This document shows positions 38,961-50,514 of a DNA stretch of 64,000 bases, in pieces. Under the pieces are notes generated by a model. The model was not told the DNA's origin. It saw nothing but the letters and a program-made list of their open reading frames with translations, and ran no database searches. Position 1 is the stretch's first letter. The number at the start of each line of letters is the position of its first letter. Made by a program: the position numbers and the translations under genes. The DNA is from Ryuthela nishihirai (lineage: Eukaryota > Arthropoda > Arachnida > Araneae > Heptathelidae). The stretch lies in NCBI GenBank assembly GCA_038380435.1, contig JAWZYU010000013.1:12537901-12601900 (forward strand). The letters run 5' to 3'.

Positions 38961-39845
38961 TGGATTAATGCCACCGACGCAGATGCCACGAGGACAGAAA
39001 ACGATCCGCAAATTTGGAATTGGTGCGACACTGCCATCATTTCAGATGCATATTAATAGATTAAAACAAGAGTCAATATTACTAAGATGTCTCGGTTTGA
39101 GATATGGGGATATTGCTTGCTGCTATGTGGAGTGAAACCAGAACTTTCAAAATGTTAATTTTTTTGTTTGTTTGTTTTGCCTCGTTATTAATTATTTCTT
39201 TTTTTCGAGAGGGCTAGGTATATTTCGAATAAATATTTCATTCTGAGAAATTTTAAAAAGTCATCTTTTAAAAAAAGAGATCTCTAAACTGTATAGTTTT
39301 ACGTGTATTAAATTATTTCATGAAGGTTTTTTGACCTCTTATGTTGACGTTTAAATATCTGCTGTTTGAACTGAAATTGTTACGTGAACTGCTCAATTGA
39401 AGCATCGAGCACATTGCAGCAAGCATTGGTTCGCTGAAAGAGGAAATTTCTCTCTCTTCTGATTCTGTAATTGGTCATGTGATCAGGAATGCTCTTTCAT
39501 TCTTGCTTTAATAATCTCGATGCCAATAGAGACGTTGGCAATTAGCACGAGTCGGGTTCATCTCTTCTGTTGGAATATCTACTCGCCATCAGTCGCTTCC
39601 ACCGATTTCGAAATCACGTACTCTGTACGAACTAACATTTCATGATATAAAAATTTGAGGAAAATCGAACCTAACAAAGTGTTTGCAATGTACCGATGTG
39701 AATTCAATCAGGATGTTCCTTTTTACATCAGCAGACACTATTACCTTCACACTATATCGCACGAGGTCAATTTTTTAATCTCTTACTAGTTTTTTTTAAA
39801 TCGTTTTAACTTCCCCGAGTCCCCTGTTCCACAAATGCAATCCAC
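38961..39845. other. AT-rich unique DNA, nothing recognised
   Basis: There are no ORFs above 60 codons and no repeats that I can see. Confidence 0.55.
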
Positions 39846-40890
39846 GTCCCCTGTTCACGAGTATCATCAGCATATCTCGGTGATTCATGCGGGACAAAGG
39901 CAACGACCGCCTGTTTCGAAACGTATCCCACTCTGTTGTCATCACAGGATGTCTGTCACGTGATAAGCATGCACAGCCTGAAGACGAAACCTGGTTCGAG
40001 GCTCTGCTGCGTCGGCGAAGAAAAGAAGCAAGAAGTCGGATGAGAACATCCGTGGTCGCTTCAAGAACACACTCCAATGGTCAAAACTCCAAATGTGAAA
40101 TCCCTCGCAGCTAGCAAATGGATACCTCCAATTCATGATGCCCTTAGGAGTAGAGAAAAAATAGGTTAGATCTAATTTCATGAACGAAATAAAAAACCCC
40201 GTCATTTCTCAGAAATGCGGCTTCTTCCCAAAACAAACAGTTGGAGCAACACAAATTCCCCATGATCTTCTGCTAGCGATGAAAAGGATTGCCTGCTGTT
40301 GGGAAGAGCCTCCTCTGACGAGGTGTGATGCGAGGAACCGGAGAGCAATCTTCTGAGGCTCCGCTCATTGGCTGAGAAATAAGTTTTCATCTCGTTGATC
40401 CTCGCGACGACACACGCGGACAAGATCTGCAGCAGAGACTTACTTCCGCCAGATTCTTACACGTCACTTGGAGGGAGAGCTCACGAGCTAATTTTAAATC
40501 TCCTCGCACTCGTAACTGGGGAGGGAAAGAAATTCAGCCCCCCCCCCCCTCACCTACACTTTGCGTCTTCCTCCCTTCTCGCCACGCGGAAGAATTGTCG
40601 CGTGCCGAGGGGATGCGAGTTGCACGGGGAGAGGACAACCGAGAGCATTTGTGCTCCCATGATGCAATGCCTTGGCAACAGACTTCTTCTCTCCCACCAT
40701 CATCTTTTGCATCGTTCTCCCATCTTAATCGCAGAGACCTCAAGTGGAAGAGTTCTTTTCTCTCACGTGCTCACCAAGTGCATTGTGCGATATTCGGCCA
40801 ACGGGATGTTGTCGGAGAATCCGCATCCTAAGTGGATGCGGAAGGAGCAAACCTCACCTCTGGAAAGGAAGGCTCCTTCGAAATAAGGAT
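39846..40890. other. GC-richer block with C12 run, candidate regulatory DNA
   Basis: Motifs include TCACGTGATAAG near 39,957, CTCACGTGCTC near 40,763, and twelve C at 40,538-40,549. The largest ORF, 163 codons (+, 40,395-40,886), is overlapped by ORFs in other frames and has no recognisable domain. Confidence 0.35.
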
Positions 40891-41356
40891 AACTCGGCGA
40901 ACTAAGAGAAAAATCTTAAATTGTACGTTTTGAATCATTAGGAAACCGCTATTTGTCAGTTATCAGAGAAATGATTACGGATCACCTAGAGATAATTTTC
41001 ACTTCGCAAGATCTTTAGATTTCATCTTTCAAAGAAAAACCTTCTACCCAGTCGATGTTGCTTTTCGCTCATAAATACGAATATTGTTGAAACCACCAGA
41101 AACGTATATTTCTTGAAATGGTTTGGTTACGAAACATTTCTTATTTATTTCGGATTCAAATACGATTTTTGAATGGGTCGATATTATGGCTCATGTTTAG
41201 AAACGGGGGTGAACAAAATTCAGTTGTATTGGTTTACAAAATTAGAAAAGTCTACCCTAGGATAATTATATTGTTAACTTGACGAGGACTTGTTACTGGG
41301 AAATATGTTAGGTGGGAAAGCCCTAAACACGTGGGATTAAATAAGATAATTACATC
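40891..41356. other. AT-rich unique DNA, nothing recognised
   Basis: I see no ORF or repeat. Confidence 0.55.
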
Positions 41357-41540
41357 TGGTGGGCGTACTTGGCTACGGATGAAATGAACTTGGATTGAGT
41401 CCCGGATGAGGCACGGATGCTCCTTTCCTTCTGATGAGGTCTCGCCTTATTCATAGATATTTTTTATGTTGTATTATATTAACAGAATTATACTGACAGA
41501 ATGACATATTGACAAGCAGGTGCTTGAAGGGCAATTTATG
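41357..41540 (+). repeat. Diverged copy of the 36.5-kb SINE family
   Basis: It aligns along its length with 36,500-36,703. The B-box region ATTGAGTCCCGGATGAGGCA matches GTTCGAGCCCCGGATAAGGC, then comes CTTTCCTTCTGATGAGGTCT, and near the 3' end GACAAGCAGGTGCTTGAAGG. The A-box part is eroded, so this is an old insertion. Confidence 0.7.
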
Positions 41541-42169
41541 AAAATGGAAAGGAATTTTCTAAAACATAGTAAGTAGCTGACTAATAAGTATAATAATCAT
41601 CTTTACTCTGGTCATTTCAGCTTAATATTGGTTAACTGACTAAATTAGAATTTAGTCATTATTTAAAATTTATTTCTAAAATAATTTTCTGAATATAATA
41701 AGCATTCTTATCCACAGGCCAGTTTAGAAGTCTTAGGGGTAGTTTTTAAACAAGTATATTGTTTTCTAAACAGAAGCATAAAATTGTTTTCAAATGCCAT
41801 CTGCCAGCCAAAAGGAGAAGCGAACTGAGTCGGCAATGCACGGATACTTTATGAGGAAGCAAACTGATTGTGGCACATTTATTTACGATATTAAAAATCG
41901 ATAATATATCTGTGTTCCTTGTCACGTGTCGGTTTCCATACATCCATTTGGCTGTACATGTTTCTTATTATTTTTATGGCTACTAATGATAATAAATGTT
42001 GAAACTTTCAAGATTTTAATTCGTGTTTCCAAAAGCATTAACTATTGTTTTTCTTCTCTTTAAAATACTTATTCAATAAATTAAAGAAAGGAAAAGAATT
42101 CTCCTTAATTCGCTATGCCCTCGTATCATACGTCTAAATGTTCTATTGGTGAGAAGCCCTCACGAAACG
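41541..42169. other. AT-rich unique DNA, nothing recognised
   Basis: Only a 65-codon minus-strand ORF without motifs is present. Confidence 0.55.
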
Positions 42170-42715
42170 TTTTCTTTGGCTGTTCCTTTTCTCTCCCTTT
42201 TGCTCCTTTGTTGAAAGGAGCGCGTTCAAAAGCGATCTGTGTCTCACGTGCAGAGCAGGAAACTTGTTGCTGATCACGAGCTAATCAGGAATCCACAGGA
42301 AGAGAATTTTCCAACCTCCCAGAGCGTGGGCACCGACCGAGCCTCACTGACTCGATTTGTTGACTTTTGCTCCATTTCCTCGCAAGGAAGGAAACTTCCT
42401 CTCCATGGCAGACACCCCTCTCCCCCCCCTCACAAAAACCGGATGTTTTCTTCTTTTCGATCTGCCTTTGATCTCCGTGCAGCAGCAGGAGCCATTTCCT
42501 TTTCTCTCCCTGACGCCAGTTGTGTCCTTCTGCAGACGAAAGGAGCCGACACGTGCTGCACCCTTTCGAGGAATGGATTCAAAGGGATTCCGTTCTGGAG
42601 AGAGAAAAAAACTCTTCTTACAAATTGAGTTCTGTGACGGATTCATGGCAAACGAAACACGAAGAAGCTCCAGAGTTGAGCACTTTTAACCAGACAACAC
42701 ATGAAACTTGGTGAC
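42170..42715. other. GC-richer block with E-boxes, candidate regulatory DNA
   Basis: CACGTG is near 42,245 and 42,550. Overlapping ORFs of 129, 110 and 64 codons (+) and 100 codons (-) lie in different frames with no recognisable domain. The block has sharp AT-rich flanks. Confidence 0.35.
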
Positions 42716-43008
42716 CCTTTAAAAATCTTTTTTTTTAAAGCTGTAGCTGAAGAACTCACTAGGAAAATCTTTTGACATCTTTCCTTGGGGAGAAGGCAAA
42801 CGAAAACGATTCGAGTTTTTCTTTTCCTCTCTTATGAACCAATAGTTGCGGTCGATGGCCACTTGAAACAGTTGCACGAGTTATGTGAATAAGGGAGTCG
42901 AGATTCAGAGCTTGGTCACTTTTAAAAAAAAGCCTTTTTTATGGAAAAATGTAACATAATATAATGACATGAAATGTATTTAAATCTCAGATTTTAGTTG
43001 ATTAAAAT

Positions 43009-43495
43009 TGTCATGGTTCCCGACGTGAGACCCCTCTCTCAGCTGATACCGATTCTCGGAGACGGAGAGAGATTTGGTAGTCTCCATCCCAGCTGCAACA
43101 GCATCCACGTGCAGCTCCGTTCACAAGAGGGGGAGCTTACGGTTTTATGAAGGTACGATGGTGTGGATGGGAGTCAGCCTTCTCATGTCCCCGGATGCTG
43201 CACTCCGAACGAAGGTCGTCACTGTCAGCGTGAGCTATTGAGCCACACCTAGCATTTGTGTGACAAGGGTTGAGAGCTCTGAACCCTCCATGTGATGTTT
43301 CGCCCGATGATATGGAAAGAGAGGGAAGAAGAGAGTCCCTCTGTGAACGTCTTGAGGAGGGGACGCTTGCGACGAGGCTCAGGAGAGAGAGAGCCGGCTG
43401 AACTGGAACTACGTCCTAGCTGGAGCCATGAGATCAGGCCAGCTAATATTGTTTGAATCAGTTTGTAACCGCTGAGCTAAGGGAGTATTGTGTTC
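43009..43495 (-). repeat. Probable pair of tRNA-headed SINEs, minus strand
   Basis: Two perfect A-box matches occur on the minus strand: TAGCTCAGCGG (43,469-43,479) and TGGCTCAATAG (43,235-43,245). A weak B-box-like CGTTCGGAGTGC follows the second, near 43,202-43,213. Spacing suggests two head-to-tail insertions of about 230 bp each. The B-boxes are poor, so family membership is uncertain. An alternative is an LTR, since the left end reads TGTCATGGTTCCCG. Confidence 0.4.
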
Positions 43496-43952
43496 CTGAG
43501 AGTGAATTATGCATTTGAATTAAATGTATATAGAATTGAAGGAGTGAATAGGAATGCTGCGTATCCGAGTTATTCAGAAAAGTTGTGCATATGTCTCACC
43601 CACACAAATGACCACTCGCGCCGATGAATGCTTTGACAAAAACACTCCACTTTTCTTAACTCTTTGAATTCTGAACAAATATTGCTGAGAAATGGAGATT
43701 TAAATAGATGTGATTAAGAGTTTTAATTGATCTCAGCCATTTTCATAAACAGCTTATTAAAGATGCAACTGAGCTCTACCTCTTTTAACATCAGCTGGAA
43801 TTGAAATGGCCACCGATTGTCCGTCTGATGAAATGATGACTACACGAAGAGGTTTAATCGGAGCATTGGCTTTAGACGAAATTCACTTCCAAGGTTCCTA
43901 AATGCTCTCTGCCAAATATTCCATATTAATATATTCCCAAGAAACGTGACAG
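43496..43952. other. AT-rich unique DNA, nothing recognised
   Basis: I see no feature beyond the start of short minus-strand ORFs that run into the next SINE. Confidence 0.5.
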
Positions 43953-44172
43953 AGTTGGGTTGCTTTTCCTCTGAGCATCCCATCTTTTTGCACACAATGA
44001 TCTAAGGTGCTGAAAGCTGTGAAGAATAAGGCCATCCGCTGGAGAATCCGTGTTAGGAGAAAGACGGATGACTCCAACAAGACCATCCAGTGGATTCTTT
44101 AACGTGCACAGAACCAAGGATTAATGTATCATTAAAAGGACGGCACACCAGTGCCCTCTTTCTCACCGAGGG
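43953..44172 (-). repeat. Old copy of the 34.4-kb SINE family, head missing
   Basis: On the plus strand, GTTGGGTTGCTTTTCCTCTG, then CTTTTTGCACAC, then TTCTTTAACGTGCACAG and AAAGGACGGC follow the same order as in 34,456-34,844. The tRNA head is missing and divergence is high. It ends where a piece of the other SINE family begins. Confidence 0.7.
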
Positions 44173-44232
44173 TAATAATAATAATAAAATAAATACCCCC
44201 TCAAGCAGCTGCTTGCCACAGAGGTCTGAGGG
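44173..44232 (-). repeat. 3' fragment of the 36.5-kb SINE family
   Basis: ATAAATACCCCCTCAAGCAG continues as CTGCTTGCCACAGAGGTCTG. This is the reverse complement of the 3' end of the element at 36,500-36,703, with an (ATA)n tail at its left. The 5' two thirds are absent. Confidence 0.75.
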
Positions 44233-44994
44233 TAGGACTTGATAAATTTTCATAAGCTTTCCCCACAAGAGAAAAACGCTCCATTTACAACTGAAAAATA
44301 AATGAAGAAATGGAGGCGTTGTAAAGGCGATGATGGTTTACGTGATACCATCTGCATTAACTGATGATCATTGCTTTTAATTAATTTAATAGCAATAAAT
44401 GGAAGGTAAATACTATTTACACTGACTCCATTTGGGAGAATGAACAAACATATAAGGCATTACAAACATAAAATGAATTCGACGATTATGTAGAACATCA
44501 CATATAAGAAAAAAGATTGCAGATGAATGAGTCCTTTGGCAATCTTGAGATGAAGGCAAATGAAGCATTTAAAACTGAAATCGTTGAGGTATTTACATAT
44601 AATAGGAGATATGACAATGTTCCCGGGAAAATATCATTCCCTCTTCTTCCTGCTCTACAAACAAAGAAATCGCATTTCAGTTGGGATGAGTTCTGCGCTC
44701 AGCCTCTTAACGGGATGGATGCGTTACAGTCTCATCCGAATCGAAGAGAGGGAGATAAATATGGACGAAGCAGAAATTGTTACCGAATGCAATCTTACGT
44801 TGCTTGACGTCAGTTGATTCGTTTCGTGAAACGCACGATGTTAAGTGAAATTGAGCAAACCTGAAAGACTTCGGAATACGTTGCTTTTTAATGCCGAACG
44901 AAGGAAAAACTTCTAATTTAATAAACATTGCTCCCATTTCCTCCATTCGTATTTCATTTTTATAGGAGACTGATAATCGAATCCCATATACACT
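44233..44994. other. AT-rich unique DNA, nothing recognised
   Basis: Overlapping plus-strand ORFs (96 and 85 codons, 44,517-44,817) carry no recognisable motif. Confidence 0.5.
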
Positions 44995-45500
44995 CTTCGT
45001 GACGTGCGAGTATCGAATCCATTGGGAGGGATGACGTCATTTCCGGTCAGTCTCTATTGCGGAAGGAAGCGAGGAAGAATCACATTCAACGGAAGGGGGA
45101 GATGTTCCTTTCTCAGAAGGTGGTGAGCAAGGCTGTAATCTGCACCGAGACAGGCGAGCAGCAGCAGAGGCGACGGCTCGTGCCTCTGATCTCCGCAAAG
45201 CCAATAGCGATTGCTTTTAGAGCGTGATACGATTGGCAATTTGTTCCTTTGTTCGCTCTCGGTGGTCGTTTTCTGTCAGCATTGTCAGACGAAGGAAGCT
45301 TTCTTTAACAAGTCGCCGGAGTCTATTAGTGCGACTCTTTTGTCTGCTGCTGCCTCTGCCAGTTTCGCGAATGATGGAAGCCACTTGGACCATGTTGACC
45401 CTCGCCAAACACTCGGCCGACGAACAAACGAAGCGACTTGTTAGTACAATCCGCACTCACAGCGAAGTGATTAACAGCCCTGCCCAGTTGGAGGTTTTTT
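44995..45500. other. CpG-rich block with CRE and ETS-like motifs, candidate promoter or enhancer
   Basis: TGACGTCATTTCCGG near 45,033 joins a CRE-type palindrome to an ETS-type site. CpG-rich sequence follows, with overlapping ORFs on both strands (77-105 codons) and a T run at about 45,496-45,506. No gene is recognised. Confidence 0.4.
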
Positions 45501-47116
45501 TTTTTTCTCTTTATTTTCATTTTTCATTAATGGTTTCTTAAGGGACTGGTGTTTTAATTAAAGCATATTTTCCTGTACTGCGGAACTTGACTCAGCTAGT
45601 TTTACTTTACTATCTTATTATAGTTAAAATTGTTTAAAACCAGTTTTAAATTATTTCTACGATACCATTAGATTGCACTTGGTGCAAACATTTTAGAAGA
45701 ACCCAAAAGCTTAAAACCCGATTTTAATTATCCTGAAAAGTATTTCAGTCATTGTAAAGCAGACAAAAGAACCCATTTGGAATTCATTTCTTTTCTACCC
45801 AAATCCCTCTGGCGGTGAAAGGATTAATTCTCCATTGTTGTATATGAGAGAAAAAATTTTTTCCCCGTCTGGAAATCAGAAACAAATTGAGCTTGAGAAT
45901 TGCATCGATTTCTGGAGGTTTTAATTTTCGCAAGCGTATCTTTTGACCATGAATTAGTGGTAATCTTTAGCAACTTCAATTCATGTTAATTAGGAAGAGC
46001 TTTTGAACTTTCAACGCCATAAAACTACCTTGAATTGAAAAGGGCAGTTAATTTATTTTCCAGCTTTACTCTCGTCCTAGGTGCATTTACCATGTCCATG
46101 CTAGTTTCATTTGAAGAGTTTGAAAGCCCACTCAGATGCTTTAAATCTTCTCTCTTAACGGGCCAATCAGTAAAAGAGAAGTGTTCACTTGGCATTAAGA
46201 TTCCAATAGGTTTATCACTACCAACCTGAAGAGGGAAGGTTTCTTAAAGATCTCTCAAAGAATGAAATCTCTTCCCTCTAAAGATCAGCTTTCAATGAAC
46301 AGACTGAATTCAAAAACAACACGAAAAATGGTTTAACAATAATTCATTCGCAAATCAATAGTCTGCAGCTATCAACCTGACAACCAACGTATTCGCATAA
46401 ACAATTTAAGATTGATTCTCTTTTTAATACAATTTAATAATAAAATGCATTTTATATTGCAATTCAAGTAATTAAAAAAATGACAAAAAATTGTGAATCG
46501 CTACTAAATTGAGCGACTTTTTAACCCCGTCCATTAGCTTTTGCATTTAATTGAATTCGGAGTCCTTCTGCTCCTCGGTGTGCACGTTCTTCTGCGTCAT
46601 GAGAGGAAGCATGCTCATTTCTTCATTTCCAAGTTTTTCTCTTAGTCTTTTTTTCTGTAGAATCCAATGGGATAATAACCGGTCTTAACTGGTTAGGACA
46701 CTCGATAATTACTCATCTATTTCCGTTTCCACGATGTGACCTTCATTCGCACAGTGATTCATCTCCACAAAGTCACATGTCTCTGTGCCCTTATTCAAAA
46801 GCCGAAGATTCGCGCCCTGCTCTCTCTCTTCCTTATCTTCCACTTCCAAACTATCTTCTTACTTAATTTCGAGTCTAAATTTGTGCATTTGGGAGAATCA
46901 AGCAGAATTAGGCACATTTAAAAAAATTATTTTTGGTTTCGATGTAAATATGAAACTAATCAAAAACCGTTGCCAAACCTTAATGTTAAAGAGATGCGCA
47001 ATTTAGTCTCTATTGAAATATTTTTATCTTCGTATTCTCTTTCGCTCGTCCTTTGTCGGTTTGTGGATTTGTCAAACTTATCTCTTCCCCCTTATCTTTC
47101 GAAAGCGACGGAGAAG
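45501..47116. other. AT-rich unique DNA, nothing recognised
   Basis: Only ORFs of 61-73 codons without motifs are present, and I see no repeats. Confidence 0.55.
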
Positions 47117-47196
47117 GAAGGATTCATGTGTGAAATGAAGGATTCACGTGTGAAATGAAGGATTCGTGTGTGAAATGAAGGATTCGTGTGTGAAAT
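47117..47196 (+). repeat. 20-bp tandem repeat, four copies
   Basis: Four units of GAAGGATTCGTGTGTGAAAT differ only at the ATG/ACG/GTG position. They lead directly into the larger degenerate repeat. Confidence 0.9.
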
Positions 47197-47890
47197 GAAA
47201 GCTTATAGCGTGGGGAACCCCCCTCCGTGCTTTCTTCCTCCTCCCTGAAAAAGAGGAAATATGAAAACGATTGTTCCACTATATCTTCGGAGGGCGAGGG
47301 CCGAAAGTAAAAGGGCTTTACATCAAATGAAAACTTGCCACGTGGGAAGTGTCACGGGTTATAAAAATTCTCGCCCCCCCATGACTTCTCCCCACCAAAG
47401 AGGGGAATATAGACGAAGGGTTGTTTTGTTATATTATTTCGTAAGGCCAAACGCAACAAGGTTGTGCATCAAATGAAAGCTTGTGACGGGGGGCAACAAG
47501 TGAGGGGGGGGGCGATGAAAATGAAGAACTCACCCCTTTGTTTCTTCGCTCCTTAAAGAGGGCAAATGTGAAAGTCGTTTTCCTGCTACATCATCCGAAC
47601 GAAGAGACTACAGTTACGAGTCAGATGGCAAATGAAAGAGATCCCATGAAGACGGTTGCGGACTACTTCGAATTATGACCCCCATTCTTGCCCCTCACAA
47701 AAAGGGACGAAAATTTCGCGGGCATTGGCCTTAATTAGTTGATCTGAAATTAAAGATTGCGACGTCTCCAATGTCGTGGGGCTATTTCAAACATGACCCC
47801 TCCCGAAAAAAAAAGAGGGGGGGGGAAAGGGATCGTCGATATTTATAAATCATATATCAAATGAAAGTTTCTGAAGGTAGGTGTCTCATT
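47190..47890 (+). repeat. Degenerate tandem repeat, five units of ~108-158 bp
   Basis: Each unit has a C-rich tract, a short spacer and an AAAGAGGG-type tract (near 47,250, 47,397, 47,555, 47,699 and 47,809). Most units then have a conserved box ending in TCAAATGAAAGCTT-like sequence (near 47,320, 47,467, 47,626 and 47,855). The opposed C- and G-rich tracts could pair as short hairpins, for example CTCCCC with GGGGAA. Divergence is high, so the array is old. Confidence 0.7.
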
Positions 47891-48300
47891 AGCGACCAAA
47901 AAAATTAAAAAATGCATATCTTCCAATGCGAACCCTAAAAAGTAGAAAATAAACCTAAAACATATCGCTGGTGCAATCGATCACTGAGTTCGTCTTCCCT
48001 TCTGAAGAAGACAGGGCGCCAACTGACCTGCAGAACAAAATGGCCGGCGCCCTCTCTTCGCCTGAAGTGAATACGAAACTCTGTCATCGATATATATTAA
48101 GTTAATTTTCAACTTTTTAGGGCACATATAAGAAGATAATTTTTGAATTTTTTTAATTTCATTTATATTTAAAATGCATTTCTCAGATTGACCCCCTGAA
48201 ACGCCAAAGAGGTGTGCATTTCCGTTCGATTATCGTCAGTTTCTCTCTTTCGTGTCAATAAAGATGACGCGCTGCAAACAGCGATCCTTTAAATGATACG
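47891..48300. other. AT-rich unique DNA, nothing recognised
   Basis: A small GC patch near 48,010-48,060 contains CTCTTCGCCTG. I see nothing else. Confidence 0.5.
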
Positions 48301-48790
48301 AATCGGTGTGCTTTAGCTTTAATCTGACAACGAATGAGTGAAAAGGATCGGCATAACCGATATACCGAGGGAGGATGTTGCGACGATCCTTCGGCCTGCA
48401 TACCTCTGCTGTGAGCTATCACTCAGAGGATATATTAAGCCGACAGCCCGGTTCGGCTGCCCCATTGCGAGAGGCGCGCGTGTGTTTAGCGCTCGCAAGC
48501 CCCACCCACGTCCGATACGGTCGCCGCTGCGACAGCAAAACATTACTCAACGCCGAGTTTTATCGCCTCCGTTGTCGAGCGGCAGATCGCACGAGAGGGC
48601 GAAGATTAATTATCGGGAATTAATTTCTGTTCGCAGAGACGGCCGATGCAGAATCCGAGACTGATGGCTTGGCGAAGGGCAGAGGGGGCGTCGACGCGGG
48701 CACCCGGATGAAGCCGATAGTGTCGCCAGCAAATGGCAACAGGCAAAAATGGAAATGTCAGATCACGTAGAGTCCAACTCAGACAGACCG
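48301..48790. other. CpG island-like block
   Basis: This is one of the strongest CpG concentrations in the window (GGCGCGCG, GGTCGCCGC, GTCGACGCG). A 108-codon ORF (+, 48,338-48,664) overlaps ORFs in two other frames and has no recognisable domain. TTAATTATC and GAATTAATT homeodomain-type cores lie at about 48,604-48,625. A promoter or first exon is possible but unproven. Confidence 0.4.
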
Positions 48791-49698
48791 ATGATGACGA
48801 CGAAATTCAAAGGTTAAAATAATCCGAATGAAACTGATTATGAAGTTTTATTTCCTTTGCCATAGAAGCGCTTCGTTACTGTAACGGCTAATGTTCCTTC
48901 GTCTCAAATCCTGCAGATTTTCTTCCCATGCAGATCCCTGAAATCTCAGCTCGAATTTCCTTCTGAGCAGGGATGTTGAAGGGAGATACGCCGAAGCCTT
49001 TTCGCGATACCAAACCTATTTCGGCTATTTAAACATCTCGTCTGACATTACCAACATCAATGAATTGCTCCATCGGTTCCATCTTCACAACCACTAATTT
49101 AAGTTGTTCCTTTCACTGAGTGATGCGGCGAAAACAACATTTCATAATAAAACTCTTCATCGAATTCACTTGAGGTGTTTTCCGTCCTTCTCGACCTGAA
49201 CGATTCCTCGACGTCACTTCTTATTAATTTGACTAATTAGTAAAAGGCCTTACCTCACATTACTTCGCTACCTAAATAAGCAGATGATCAAAATTAAAGG
49301 AAAAACTTAATAATTTCCAGGATATATAATGTGAGAAGTCCCAAATTGTAGGTAATGCGTTTCTGGTCAACTATTACTCAATTTGAAAGAGCGATTTCTT
49401 AATTCTCTCAATCAATTTCATTTCACCGCAGTTTTCCCTCTTTTGAATTCACTTTTGTTCTAAAGTGGTTTCGAAATGGACCTTCCGAACGTTCTCTTTA
49501 AAATGAGTTTTAAACAATTTTCTTCTTTTTTAATTCTATTTGTTACATTTAAAAATGTCTCCTATTTCTTTGGAATTCGAAAATTCACAATTTGATGATC
49601 TAGTCTCCTTTAATAGCAAATAATTTAATAATAGAAAATTTTTACACAGAATTGCCTGTTCACAAAGAATCAAGAAATACTTTTATGGAAAAAATGAA
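48791..49698. other. AT-rich unique DNA, nothing recognised
   Basis: I see no ORF above 60 codons and no repeat. Confidence 0.55.
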
Positions 49699-49699
49699 T

Positions 49700-49772
49700 T
49701 TCGCCGATGACTGGGATTCGAACCAAGCTCCCAGTTATGGAGACATGGGTTCGAATTCCACTCATCGACGAA
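49700..49772. repeat. Inverted pair of tRNA-like 3' halves (hairpin)
   Basis: The arm 49,700-49,724 reads TTCGCCGATGACTGGGATTC and ends in GAACC. It is the imperfect reverse complement (about 22 of 25) of 49,748-49,772. Read outward, each arm is a T-arm plus acceptor-like end: GGTTCGAATCCCAGTC on the minus strand and GGTTCGAATTCCACTC on the plus strand. The middle, CTCCCAGTTATGGAG, is itself partly self-complementary. Both strands therefore look like the 3' part of a tRNA. Confidence 0.65.
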
Positions 49773-50514
49773 CTCATTTTTTACACAAAAGTAGTCTACT
49801 TTAAAAATAAAGAAGAAGAAAGAAAAAAAAAATCGACGAAACTCATTTTGTCGATGAAAGTATTCTTCTTTATTTTCAGCATTGAAATATCCTTACTCGT
49901 GTTCCGATGAGTTTCGAGATAATCGCTGCTTGAAATCTTGAAAAATTCGATATCAGTATAATTCGAAAAATCGCATTTCACAAAGACCAGTGATTAAGTT
50001 GTCTCTCTTACTTTTAAAAAAATATTCATTCCTTTATCTACATTGGGATATTTGTTGAAGAACTTCTTCGCTCATTTTGTCACCTATTTCATTTCCATTT
50101 ATTTCCACACTCCTAGCAACATTCAATTATAAAGACTTTTCCACACGTAACAAAGAGTTGGCCAACAGAAAAATATCCTTAATTTTTTCCTCATTGGTGG
50201 GTTTTCCGTATTGCTGAGCAAGAACTTAATGTCCCATCTACGTACACAATCTTTTAAAATGAAGAAAGCGTTTTAACAGTTTGAGCCAGTTTACATTATT
50301 CAAGGTCATTTCAATGACCATTAATTCAGTTGCAGAGACTTCGACAACATCCAGAATCCTAATGACTTAAAACCTTCAACTGAAAAAGATTCGGCATTTC
50401 TTTCAGTCTTCTAAGGAATCCATTATATGGGAATGTTCTCTCAATTTTCTCGCTTTTTTTAAAGTCTTTTTTGATTGTAAGACCTGGAATTTCAACTCAC
50501 AATTAGATTCATTA
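49773..50514. other. AT-rich unique DNA, nothing recognised
   Basis: A small ATCGAC...GTCGAT inverted pair lies near 49,832-49,856. I see nothing else. Confidence 0.5.
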
